From Sipunculus nudus (taxonomy: Eukaryota; Annelida; Sipuncula; Golfingiida; Sipunculidae), in NCBI GenBank assembly GCA_026874595.1, contig CM049306.1, positions 89,880,642-89,944,641 of the forward strand: 64,000 nucleotides of DNA, given 5' to 3'. The notes under the pieces were generated by a model, which did not search any database, was not told where the DNA came from, and was given only the letters and a program-made list of their open reading frames with translations. Of the stretch, positions 54,201-64,000 are shown piece by piece. Made by a program: the position numbers and the translations under genes. Position 1 is the first letter of the stretch. Every line of letters begins with the position of its first letter.

Positions 54201-56327
54201 GACATCTACCGTCTGTGACGTCACAAACACCTCGGCTACATTCTCCACACATGTTGCTGCACTCTGGACCCCATCTACCGGAGGGACATGCTAAACAGAC
54301 AAAATACAGACATGTGGTCTTATAATATTAAACAGGCCTGTGAATTGTGAGGGGCCATTTTCTATAGTTTCAATTCAATTCTCGATTCAATTCTTAAGTA
54401 GTAAATTTTAGACCTTTAACAAAATAAAAGCAATTTTAATAGATGTTTAATTTTTATGCTTGTATATTTCAATAAAGATAATGCTAAAATGTAGCTGTTC
54501 CTCTGTTTTTCGCAACCAAATCTGTTTCTATGCAGGCGGAGTGGTCCACCAGCGAACGTTTAATTAAAGTAGATTTATGTGAATGTAACATACAAGGTAA
54601 AGAACGACGTCACCACAAACTGCTCGGTCAGAACTGGTCCATGCAAAAATATAACAATGGAAATGAATCGACTCAGAGGTCAATAATCGATTACTATTCA
54701 ATCGAGGGCTTGAACATTAATACATCGATTCTTCGGTGCATTATAACACCCCTGATATTTAACCCCCCATCCTCACCCTATTCTACCAAAGGGAGCGAAG
54801 CGTATAGGGTTTGATTATTTATTCCTATATCCATATTTTCATAAACCAATTTCTTTTTTGTTGACTTTCTTAGGTCCCCCATAGAGCAAAATCGTTAAAT
54901 ACAAAATAAAATTTATATTTTTCTTCTTATTTTTCTTTTTAATTTATTTTGCCATATTAGTGCTAGAACTCTTATATATCTGATTTTCAAAAGCTAAAAT
55001 TTGGACACAGTATTAATCCTGGGTCATAGACTGGCACATAATATTGATTTTAAACCTTGACCGTATTTCCAAGCTGGTGCACGCCAGAGCCGATTCCCCA
55101 TTTTCGCTCAGCCTCGGTTTCAGTGGAAGGCTTCCATTGGTCGCTCGGCAATTTTAATATCGAGGAAATGTATCAACTTTATGATGACAATTAAGTTATA
55201 CAATGACTCAGAAACAAGGTCTATCCCACGTGTATATATGATACGAACTGTTTCATTAACACTTGTCTGATTTAAATAAGGAAAAGATGGCGCTCGAGCG
55301 CCGTAGCTGAGGAAGTCAGGGACTCCCGCCCTGGGCGTTCCTTCAACAATGATAAAGATGATATCTAAATGAATGTTTAACTATAAGGCCATAAAGTTTA
55401 ATAGGAATTCAGAGGAGATATAAATAAAAGGTGAGGTCTATTAATATAATATATAATTGATGCAAGGCCTAATCCTGCTGACTTAACAAGATTGCCTGTT
55501 TAGTGGAGGTGATTTTAGTATTTTTCTAAACAGGATTTTGTAATATTATGTCTAGAGAAGAAAAGAAATTATTTTTGTCTATTGTTGCTTGTGGTCATTT
55601 TTTTGTGGTTTGTTTTGAGTGTATGTGTTTATCCTGTTGTAAGTGTTGACGGATTGTTCTATTCATTACCACTCACGTCTATTACACCGGGGCCCAAGAT
55701 ATCCATCCTGACACGTTCCGGAGCACCTGCCGCTGATGACGTCACATGGCAGCTCTGTACAATTTCCACACTGTTCCCTGCAGTTTATTCCCCAGTGTCC
55801 TTCTTGGCACACTAAAAATAGCACAGAGCGATATTCAAGACAGACGGAATAGCCCATTTAAAATAAAACTAGAAATTCAAAGCAATGACCCTAGAATACA
55901 TAACGATTATATTCTTGTATCAAAGACTTGGAAATATGTATATTTTTACAAATATAAGTAGTTTTTATGATGGCCAAGGTTTTAGACGCAGGTATTCTGT
56001 CAATGTGTCGGGTTTACCTATAGTGCTGGATTTTCATTTTGTATTTCCTTAGGGGTCCGTCAGTAAAGTAAACACTCAACATGTAGTAATAACAAGTTAA
56101 TGATGACGTAAAACTAACATAGTTATATCCTTTATATGGATCTAGATAGACTGTTTGTGGAAACTTTAAAAAAAATTATTGCCTTGGTCACACTTGCTTC
56201 CTTTGTATCCTGCTCTACATCCTCCAGCCGGGCACTGGCCGTCACGTGACGAGCATCTGCCCCCGGCACACTGACCACACACATCACTACAGTCATTACC
56301 GTAACGGTCCCGGGCACACGTTTTTAC
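51224..56327 (-). CDS. Receptor exons: EGF-like repeats, membrane span and short tail
   Basis: Five exons each encode one EGF-like unit of about 45 residues. Four are flanked by phase-1 introns on both sides, the classic arrangement for shuffled modules. The first (56183-56327) starts in phase 0 and needs a GC donor at 56181-56182 to meet the phase-1 acceptor of the next exon. The last exon starts in a sixth, incomplete EGF (VCKKDCPVCEETTC), then a span from about GAWVYPTMYTACAVIVV to VAIQYAY, and stops after AVKR. Intron sequence holds (AAT)n at 52310-52460 and dispersed repeats. Confidence 0.85.
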
Positions 56328-57208
56328 CTGTTCCAATAAAATTTCATAATTAGTAAATAAAAAATATAGCAAATTATTTATTATACCATATAATGATATT
56401 TATTATAGTATTTTATAATTAAATAATATTGATTGTATTGAGTCTTGATTTGGTCTTGCGCCACACACTGATTAATGTAAAAAAATTGTGGAATGATATG
56501 GTAAGGATAATGACGCTTTTAAAAGATGATTATGATGTTAAAGATGAAAATGATGATGCTAAAGATGATGAGATTAATGATATCGATTTTGATACATTTA
56601 ATTACGCCTGCAGTAAGACATGAGGATTTACATTTTGGTATATTCTCAGTTAACATTATAGCATTGAATAAAAACTGGAACACCGACAGATCACGAAGGG
56701 TCCCGCAAAAGACCCATAGCCTTCCAGTGCGGGCTTAGCTTTAGCAAAGCTTGGGATGAAAAATGTTGGCTCAAAATGCAACCACAACCTACTTGAAGAA
56801 GTGGGTCATGTGACCTTGACCTTTGACATTGTGCCATAAAAATGTAAAGGTTTCTTTCCCTTTTGGCAGGTGAGCAATGTTACAGATGAAAGGTTTGGAA
56901 TCTTTTTTTTTTTTAAATGGGACCTGTGGCCCTGACCTTTAATCCTGTGACCCGAAAATCAGTCGGCGCGTTTCCCTTTTAGCAGATTAACCATAAACGA
57001 AACAAAGAAAGCTTTGGGTGAATTTTTTTTATTAAAATGCCATCTAAATTCTTTTTGAAGAAGTGAGCCATGTGACCTGACCTTGGACAATGTGCCCCTA
57101 AATCAATAGGGATAATGGCATACCTTGTAACTCGAGATAACTAGTTGATTCTTGCATTAAATGAAGTGATATGTCATATGCCGAAGATAGTCTTTACAGG
57201 TCGAAGAG

Positions 57209-57260
<52 letters not shown>

Positions 57261-59853
57261 GTCGTTTATCTGTTACCCTCTTTAATTATAGGCCTACTCC
57301 CTATATCGTAAGCGCTGCTTGTTATGACCTCGTATCCTGAATTGCTACACCAGGGGGGAGCACTGTATTTTCGTCCAACAGATGAGACCTTGTGCTGGAA
57401 GAAACGGCTTAGCGAGAAATACACGGTGCCAATCATCTTCATTTCGTTTTGAGTGACATCTCATCGCCCCAGTAACCGTCTGAACAGGCCACAGGCTTAA
57501 AGAGAATTGCCCAAGACGTGGTTTGCTTAGGGCCTTTGGCACATAGGATGCCCGGCCGGTGAGTTGTAATTCAAACGAAACGTAACAACAAAGTCTGCGT
57601 GCACACCTCGCTGGCTGGTTTCAGTTCTGCAGACAACAGATACATGGCACAGTCATAATGTCATAATCGAATCGGTCGATGATACGAGAATACAGCGGGA
57701 GCAATTAAAATTCGACCGTTACCTCTCATCAAGCGGCGCTTGAAGCGCAGCTATGGGCGGAGCAAGTATGCCTGTCGAGTTTTTGTTTATTTGCATCTGG
57801 TTGGCTGCTTGTCACATCATACGCACGTTTTTTAGCGGACAATGAACCGCCATCTGGTGTCTAAATATATCATAAACGGTTAAAGCTGGCAGCGTGAAAA
57901 TCAGTTGCTTCTTTAGAAGCGCAAGATTTCCGCTGCCTCGGGAGCGTATTTATCTGTTTATTTTGCGCCTGGTATTCTGATTCGTGTTAGGCTCAAGCCC
58001 TTGGAATTGTTACGTGAACCGTGCCTGTTGAACCCTGGCTTGTAGAGACACAGCGCTCGTTGTAGTCTAGAATTTTCGGGTCTGTTCATGCGCTATGGGC
58101 GCGTGTGTATTGTTGTGTTCTTTGGAATGTTCGTGAAAATGGAAGTTTCTGGGCTTCGGGTGAAAAAACTTTAAATAGGGGCAGTGTTTAGAGCCGGCAG
58201 AGAGGAATATACCAGCGGACGTGGAAAGTGTGACTCTCTCGTCAGTTTTTTGGACCTATTCCGATAATTGCAGAACTTACAGATATTCTACGGATTTTAT
58301 ACATACTTTATTTGGAATTATTACCAGAACTTCACTTTTGGATTACAACAGATTGTTTTCAAGATTAAATCGGACTATTCTCTGAGACGATTTAGATGAA
58401 CTGTCCACCTGGATTATTTATGCTAAAAGACTCTTGTGGCACTGTGACAATGGTGGTATCCAGAAATCAAAGTCTTGGATCCGGACTCAATTTATTAATT
58501 TATTATTTACTAATTTATTATTGTTATACTGTGTAATTGTATTAATTTAATGTATTATATATATATATAATGTTAGGATTGTCCTAAGATTAAATTGTAA
58601 TTATTTGTTAACAAAAAATCACTGACTTCTTTATTCATTCCCCTAGACATTTCCCGCTGCATAGTGTTGCGAAATTGGATATTTTTTTATCTATATATAT
58701 ATGTCAGCAAACATAATATGAAGGTTTTAAATACCGACAATGCTGTGAATGTACCTCAAAAACAATGTAACTTCCGTAAAAAAGACGAATGTTCTAAGAA
58801 TGGTCAATGTCAACTGAAATGCATTGTCTATAAGGCAACAGTTAGAACAAACAATGACGTGAAACACTACATAGGGTGTACTGAAGGTGATTTCAAGACA
58901 AGATACAATAACCACAAGCAATCCTTTCGGAACAGATCCCACGCTAAAAATACTGAACTGTCTAAACACATTTGGTCACTAAAAGACAACAATATCAATT
59001 ACAAGCTCTCCTGGGAAATATCTGCTAAAGCAGCACCTTACCTCTGTAGGACTAGGAAGTGTGATCTCTGCTTGTCTGAAAAGCTACATATAGGAACAGC
59101 CCCCCCCCCCCCCCCCCCCCCCCGGATCATTGTTGAACTCAAGAGCTGAAATTCTCTCCAAGTGCCGCCATCAAAACAAATTCACCCTGAAATATTATAA
59201 AACCTAGCATTCGTACTAATATTCAGCGTTCCCCCTTAACCCCCCCCCCCCCCCAACGAGGATCCGCTTGGCAGACTTACCTGTTCAGGTAGTTGTTCTC
59301 TCACTGCTTTGCAGTGATGAGGGACATGGCGTTACCACTACATCACGGTGAGTTTACCGAGTGGATTGCATTTAGTATGAGTAAAGTATAGTATATTTGC
59401 CTTTTATATTGTATATTTGCCTTGTATATTGTGTATTTTCATAGTATATGTGTATTTTAATCAAATGTATACTACTGACATGTTCACTGCTTCCAAGACC
59501 CTATTAGAAATCAGTTCAATATGCTAATTGAGCATCCTTGTATATATCTTTGTATTATATATAAAATTTACAACAATAAATAAGCTCTTTGCCCCGCCCT
59601 GTTATGTTCCAGTATCGCACGTGTACCCGACCAATCCTATTGTGTACCCATGGACAATAGGATCAGTGTCAGTCTTTCACATGCCCCCCCCCCCCCGCGC
59701 CCCGAATCGCACAAAGCATAATCTTGTAATCTCGTAAAGTCTCGGCTTTTCAAATCACGCCGTTAGCTTCATTCTAACCACATTCACCTGATGATCGGGT
59801 CGCATCCCGTGAAACAGACTGTTGTGAATTAACAGTGTTGTTTTTCTTCAGAG

Positions 59854-59918
<65 letters not shown>

Positions 59919-62900
59919 TATAAATATATATATATATATAAAACTAATATCATAAATATTATAAATTCGTATTAATATTAATCTTCATAATATCGTAATG
60001 TTATATCTATGATATAATAATTTATATATTATTATTTATCATTATTTTATATATTCGGTTGTTGATTCACTGTTATAATGATGTTACCATTTTTATTGTA
60101 CATACATTGTGATGAAGAAGTATATATTTATTGTTACGGCGTACATTTTGATTCGTTCATAACCATGTCGACGGCGTGCAATAAAAGCGTAAAACTAAAG
60201 AACCAGAGTTGGAATAAAGATTGATTCTAAAGTGATTACCTGGTTGCAGGTGATTTCACGTGGTTCCTCTGGACATATGTAGTCCCCGGGCTGCCGTGGC
60301 TTACAAACAGCCTCCCCAGTCAGTCCTCCATGACACCCAGCCTCATACTGGAAGACTTTCTCTGTTTTATGTACGGAGAAAGGTAAATTAGAAGCATACA
60401 TGCAGGGGGGATTAAAAATGGCTTTATATTTACTATGATACATGCATGGTAACCTAAAAAACTATACTTCTTTTTACTGTCATAGGACAGTTACGGATCT
60501 CCACAGGTCAATATAACTTTTTCTCCATCTCTAATGGTTTGGGATGAACTACGGTTACTTCTTAAACTTGCAGAGATAATAGTAACATGAAGTCTTGATT
60601 ATTGTTTTGGCAAATATTTATTTGTCGTGTGCTTGGTGTAGTGCATGTAGTATGAGCATTCTATAGGTCTATTGTTTCAGGTTTGTTGTGATTACTATCA
60701 ATTATATTGTATTATGGAAGTGTTTGGATACGAGTGCACATTTTTTCATCATCAGAACCGAGGTTAAGACCAGTATTTCAAACTTTCATAGCTCAGAACA
60801 ATCTTATCAATTTTTTAAATGCCCTGGTACATTTATTCGTAAACACGGGTACTGAAAGCGGAAAGAGTTCAAGAACTAATGTAGTTTTACCACTTCGTCA
60901 GAAGTGTACTACATTTAATGCTAAGACAAGCTACTGAATGAGAGTCAGATAACTACCTGGATATGCAGATAATGGAACAGATGCACTCACTGCGGAATGG
61001 GAGATGACCAAATTTTATCTTAGAATCATTCAAGCCCTAATTTAGACCCTTTGAATGAGCAAAATAGTAAAACGTCTCATTAGCCTCTCACTGTTAAGAA
61101 TTGCAACAGTTTCACCGCCCCCGTTCTTCTTGGTCATAATTACCCTATAGGCTGGGACGGGGAGTCCAGCTTCTCACAACAACATTGGCTAGCGTAACTT
61201 GCAGTAATTGTAATTTCACTTGACTAACCTTGGCTAAAGCCTGTCAGATTGTGCATGATATGAGGAACGTTCCTCAGTTGACGACACGCAACCTGGCTGT
61301 CACGAAGGTCGAAGTTGTCGTCACAGACATAACGCCAGGTATTAGAGTGGTACACCTGTAGGACGCCCTTGTACGTTGTAGTGGCGCGAAAACCCGACTT
61401 CTGCTTTCTATCATTCTGCAACCGTATGTCATCAAATCATTCACCCTGCATTGTTATACAAGACAACCGAAAACATGTTATTGATACAATCAGATTCTCA
61501 AATGTGGTTTGATCAAGAGTCCTAGAACCTGGTGTGTTTATTAGGACCGTGCTTGAATAAGCGGGTGCCCTGCAGTAATCACCCTGTCGTCCGTCCGTCT
61601 ATCCGTCTGTCCGTCTATCTGTCTGTCCACAAATTCGTTTCCGGATTTTAAGTCGAGTTTGGATTAACATATGGATTTCAAACTTGATTTGTATATGGCC
61701 CACCACTTCAGCAAAGACCTTGTTGATTTAGGGCTCATGAGCTCTTAGGTCAAGATCAAAGGACCAACTTCTCCAAGGGGATTATGGATGCATTAAAGCC
61801 AAACATTTCATCCGAAACCTTCGATCTTCAAGAGACTTTTGTTTCTTTTCTGCCTTTCTGCTTGACCATGCTATTTAACTTTATACTTTAGTTGTTATAA
61901 TTAAAATATATTAACCCCCCCCCTTGAAGATAAATTGACGCCCATAGGTAATACTGGCGGGGATGTTTCAAGCCAGCACAGCCCGATAGAATTCTCTTAA
62001 AAATATTACTTTAAATTCATCAACTTGGGCAATAAACATATTTTAGAAATAGAAAATAAATAACTACGTTACTAACCTGGCTAATTTCATATGAGCAGCT
62101 GACCCTCACGTGATCATTTTCTCCACAGTTATGGGTCCCCATGCCATTGCTGAAGCAGTCCGAGATCCTAGCCTCGTTTCCAGTACACCTCACCTCATCC
62201 AGCAAGAAGTCATCCGTCACTGTTAAAACCCATCATACGTAACCGGAAGTAATAGAAAACTTATCTGAATAATTATATATAGAAATTCTAAATATTAATA
62301 TGGGTGTTCACTACGAGAGAGCAAATTAGCAAAATGCCCTATTCCTTGTTTATTATATATAAAAAATAAAGAGCTCTAACAATGATATTAGAACAACCAT
62401 GATTACTCTAATTTATATCTCTCTCTCACTTGTTCATACATACGTTTGTCTCTTGAGCAAAGCATTTGAAATGTCCAGGAGCATGGAACATCGAACCAGA
62501 CGCCCGACGTGTCCACGGCGACGCATTGCTCCGGAGAGTGTTGGTTATCTGGCTCCCCGTCTTTTCCTTGCTGCCAGTTGTTAAAGGTCAACTAAAAAAA
62601 ATCAGGACAATCAAAATACCCAACAGCAATCACAGTAAATGCCGGTCAAAGAGGGTTTTTAACATATAAACGACAGCTTTTTTCAGCGTTTCCGCTATTT
62701 CGCTTGACATATAAACATATGTCATTCAGGCCTATTAAAAGCAAGATAGCCATTAGAACGTCCGCACGAAAAAACACGAGTTTTTTACTTTCAAAAGTGT
62801 AAACTTACTCGATCCCTGGAACCATATTCAAATTCGCGATCTTTTCTGAGACAGTTTGCCAAAATAAATGAATGGTTCCTTATAAGCGTCTTGATAAAAT

Positions 62901-63257
62901 CATTGGTGCCTGTATCCGGTATCCTTGCAAGGTCCCCACCAAGTTCTTGACATTTCTTGCGGGCGGCGGTTCTGTCGTATTGTCCGGGCACATATCGGAA
63001 ACACAAACTTCCAAACCCGCGCCAGAAAAGTGGACATGCTGTTAAAATAGAGTCAATCGAAAAATGTACATAATGCAGCTAGCATGCCATGTGCAGGTGT
63101 ACACATTTGTAGTCAGTGGCGTCAATTTGTCTTCAAGGATATGGGGATTACTTGCACCTTTACACACCCACACACCCACACACACCTTCACCATTACCCA
63201 CACACACCATCACACACATATAAATTCCAGCATTCCACAATAAAAGGTATATGCTAG

Positions 63258-63314
<57 letters not shown>

Positions 63315-63610
63315 TTATCATAAAATACACGGTTTTAAAAAAATCAGGTATTATGTTTCAAGTATATGTTAATTCTAAATTAGATTTAGACAATAAATTT
63401 TGTTTTCAACTTACAAGCGGACTTCTGATCAATCTCTATCGGTCCACTTGTGTGTCCCCCTGTGTCAGGTGAGGTACACGGAGTCCTTGTGTCCGCCTGC
63501 AGAATGTACATCTGGCCTGCGCACACGTATGATGACGTCATGTTTCTTGACACCTGTACCCCGTGTGTTATCTCTTCTGCCTCCACCAGTCGGAGGTCAC
63601 CCGGCATCGC
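51224..63610 (-). CDS. CTLD-SRCR-EGF-like transmembrane receptor, 12 exons, 5' end outside window
   Basis: Twelve minus-strand exons join with consistent phases: 63415-63610 (0 to 1), 62809-63038 (1-0), 62444-62591 (0-1), 62077-62219 (1-0), 61229-61415 (0-1), 60240-60361 (1-0), 56183-56327 (0-1), 55677-55811, 54153-54290, 53574-53711, 52170-52304 (each 1-1) and 51224-51450 (to TAA). Order of domains: unassigned N-terminal segment; C-type lectin domain; SRCR C-half; SRCR N-half; short Cys-rich segment; five 8-cysteine EGF-like repeats of the MEGF/SR-F kind (WGxxC...CGxC...GxC...GyxGxxC); partial EGF; membrane span; tail AVKR. The architecture suggests a phagocytic or scavenger receptor that recognises microbial or altered-self surfaces. 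With virtually no tail it would need a signalling partner. The two SRCR halves are in reversed order and one donor is GC. Linking all exons into one gene rests on phase agreement, not transcripts; two adjacent genes remain possible. Confidence 0.78.
52310..52465. repeat. (AAT)n microsatellite
   Basis: Imperfect tgataataat tract beginning a few bases upstream of the acceptor of the fifth EGF exon. Confidence 0.95.
52690..53030 (-). repeat. Possible tRNA-derived SINE
   Basis: On the minus strand, near 52990, GGGTTCGATCCCTGGTGC resembles an RNA polymerase III B box, with ctgctgagcggtaaaac just before it. About 300 bp of G+C-richer sequence follows. The A box is not convincing. It lies in the intron between the fourth and fifth EGF exons. 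Confidence 0.35.
53330..53570 (-). repeat. Dispersed repeat also found in the TLR duplication
   Basis: On the minus strand, ggaatcacat...attagattttggtgttgatccggcac...cactta.gcacgaatg matches 5040-5180 and 23480-23630. It sits in an intron, immediately downstream of an EGF exon. Confidence 0.65.
56740..57150. repeat. Dispersed repeat rich in nuclear-receptor-like half-sites, copy 2
   Basis: It contains tgaccttgacctttgac at 56811-56827 and repeated gacctt words, and lies in the receptor gene's long intron. It matches 42470-42870. Confidence 0.55.
57945..58684 (+). mobile_element. Solo-LTR-like element, copy 4 (3' end lost)
   Basis: It shares with copy 3 the region gattcgtgttaggct, the TATA-like ctttaaataggg and the tail cattcccctagacatttc. 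It breaks off after the equivalent of tttttttatct, where the Penelope-like fragment begins, so one element probably inserted into or beside the other. It lies in an intron of the receptor gene. Confidence 0.55.
58727..59205 (+). mobile_element. Penelope-like element GIY-YIG endonuclease fragment
   Basis: The open frame from about 58727 encodes a Cys-rich lead-in (CNFRKKDEC...C...C), then IVYKATV, the YIG motif in HYIGCTEGDFKTRYNNHK, TELSKHIW and the Cys-rich CRTRKCDLCLSEKLHI. This order is typical of the endonuclease of Penelope-like retroelements. A run of C at about 59100-59122 shifts the frame; the expected C terminus (SKCRHQNKF...) continues in another frame and stops at about 59205. No reverse transcriptase was found upstream, so this is a 5'-truncated dead copy. 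It lies inside an intron of the receptor gene, antisense to it, beside an LTR-like repeat. Confidence 0.8.
59786..59845 (+). ncRNA. Possible hammerhead-ribozyme-like motif of the Penelope-like element
   Basis: The word CTGATGA is followed by a CGGG/CCCG hairpin and then GAAAC, the order of a hammerhead catalytic core. After it, ACTGTT pairs with AACAGT to give a possible stem III. The base pair closing stem II is T-T rather than G-C or A-U, and stem I is unconvincing, so activity is doubtful. Penelope-like elements are known to carry such motifs, and this one lies about 580 bp after the endonuclease remnant. Confidence 0.35.
60240..60361 (-). CDS. Receptor exon: short Cys-rich (sushi-like?) segment
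   Basis: This 122-bp exon encodes EKVFQYEAGCHGGLTGEAVC...YICPEEPREITC, with four cysteines. It has loose resemblance to a sushi/CCP module (F/Y near a Cys, G-L-x-G) but is too short to assign. Phases 1 and 0 fit the SRCR N-half before it and the first EGF exon after it. Confidence 0.6.
61229..62219 (-). CDS. Receptor exons: two SRCR half-domains in swapped order
   Basis: The upstream exon 62077-62219 encodes the C-terminal half of an SRCR domain (LLDEVRCTGNE, ISDC, HNCGENDHVRVSC). The downstream exon 61229-61415 encodes an N-terminal half (GVLQVYHSNTWRYVCDD, DSQVACRQL). Between the lectin exon and the C-half there are only about 220 bp with no N-half; after the N-half no C-half was found. 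Phases (C-half 1-0, N-half 0-1) permit the order as found, but also the canonical N-then-C order. Gene decay, exon shuffling or misassembly could explain it. Confidence 0.8.
62444..63038 (-). CDS. Receptor exons: C-type lectin domain
   Basis: Exons 62809-63038 and 62444-62591 together give a complete long-form lectin domain. It starts CPLFW...CFRYV, continues with CQELGGDLARIPD, then NNWQQG, an EPD tripeptide in the Ca-site position, CVAVDTSGVWFDVPC and the final CS. The usual WIGL is replaced by ILANCL. The EPD and WFD motifs are nearer to the canonical EPN/WND calcium-site set than those of the lectin at 35-42 kb, so this domain is the better candidate for calcium-dependent sugar binding. 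Confidence 0.85.
63105..63410. repeat. Dispersed repeat with cacacaccc and (TA)n core
   Basis: It starts ggcgtcaatttgtcttcaag, like 18569-18590, and ends tatgttaattctaaatta, like 18880. It forms most of the intron between the N-terminal exon and the lectin exon. The related copy at 18560-19085 ends in ggggtatataccccc and gaagcccctg. Confidence 0.6.
63415..63610 (-). CDS. Receptor exon: N-terminal segment of unknown family
   Basis: Acceptor ctgaag and donor GTAAGT bound 196 bp encoding AMPGDLRLVEAEEITHG... through ...IEIDQKSA. It has two cysteines and a possible N-glycosylation site (NMT). I do not recognise the fold. Further 5' exons and the signal peptide must lie beyond position 63640; 63641-64000 shows no exon, only repeat. 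Confidence 0.65.
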
Positions 63611-63784
63611 CTTCAGAGGAAAAAAAAATAAAACAGGCATTTGGGCCTATTTACCTGTTAACGTTGAGCTACATTTAATTTACTTGTGATCGGTGGCTGA
63701 TTTAGGACACCGAAAGAATTATCTCCAGATTTCAAGATATAATTTCATTAAAAAATGTGGGACCCAGAAAATAAAAAGTGACCA

Positions 63785-64000
63785 AGGGTTCATGACGCTC
63801 AGCTGACTAGGAAAACATTCACAAAAGGATTTTTATCAATACCAAATTTTGTAGGTGGTATTCCCATTCAACTTAAGCACAACTCAGATGATATTGGTAA
63901 CAGAGACCTTATTTCAGGTTTCGAAGGAGATTTTTCATGGGCCTCCCTTGATGTCAAGTTAGAAGATTCCAGGTGCTATGGTTACAATTTGTGCCTTGCT
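63785..64000. repeat. Dispersed repeat copy running off the window
   Basis: It begins catgacgctcagctgac and continues with gtaacagagacctt, catgggcctcccttgatgtc and gttacaatttgtgcc, matching 23778-24660. Confidence 0.75.

Noticed and set aside
57345-57542. Minus-strand frame considered as another EGF exon
   Set aside because: It lacks the cysteine spacing, and exon phases already join 60240 directly to 56327.
58727-58969. Minus-strand frame within the Penelope-like fragment
   Set aside because: It is antisense to the endonuclease sequence.

Overview
This window looks like an A+T-rich, repeat-laden piece of a mollusc genome, most likely a bivalve. The evidence is an intronless single-cysteine-cluster Toll-like receptor, C-type lectin and scavenger-type (CTLD/SRCR/EGF-like) receptor genes with introns, CR1/L2-like and Penelope-like retroelement remains, long (TA)n tracts and many poly(G)/poly(C) runs. 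No bacterial features were seen. The species cannot be named from the sequence.

Layout. (1) 1.5-5.45 kb holds an intact TLR gene on the minus strand. A duplicate of this segment lies at 16.05-25.1 kb, where the TLR copy (16247-18177, minus) is a pseudogene with at least five lesions and the duplicate is stretched by transposon insertions. (2) 6-16 kb is repeats: a 0.6 kb foldback element, a 2.3 kb direct duplication, about 290-bp tandem units, a dispersed family with a repeated internal unit, and a small promoter-like island at 14.6 kb. (3) 19-39.5 kb carries three of four copies of a solo-LTR-like element, a 31-bp perfect hairpin, a roughly 4 kb foldback element built round about 21 copies of a 118-bp unit (30.4-34.3 kb), and a nested pair of terminal-inverted-repeat elements (36.1-37.2 kb). 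(4) 35.5-42.0 kb contains a three-exon plus-strand gene for a type II membrane C-type lectin whose cytoplasmic tail has two YxxL motifs in ITAM-like spacing. A decayed copy of its first coding exon sits at 47.2 kb. Related 28-bp minisatellite arrays lie downstream of both copies. (5) 43.5-47.0 kb is a broken CR1/L2-like LINE (minus). (6) 51.2-63.6 kb holds twelve phase-compatible exons of a large minus-strand receptor gene: unknown N-terminal segment, C-type lectin domain, two SRCR half-domains in swapped order, a short Cys-rich segment, five EGF-like repeats, a partial sixth, one membrane span and an almost absent cytoplasmic tail. Its 5' end lies beyond the window. One of its introns (60239-56328) contains an LTR copy and a Penelope-like GIY-YIG fragment with a hammerhead-like motif downstream.

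The three protein-coding genes are all surface pattern-recognition receptors: a TLR, an ITAM-like lectin, and a CTLD/SRCR/EGF-like receptor with no tail of its own. This looks like a cluster of innate-immune receptors remodelled by duplication and transposon insertion. No computation was run: identities, copy numbers and splice sites come from reading the sequence.
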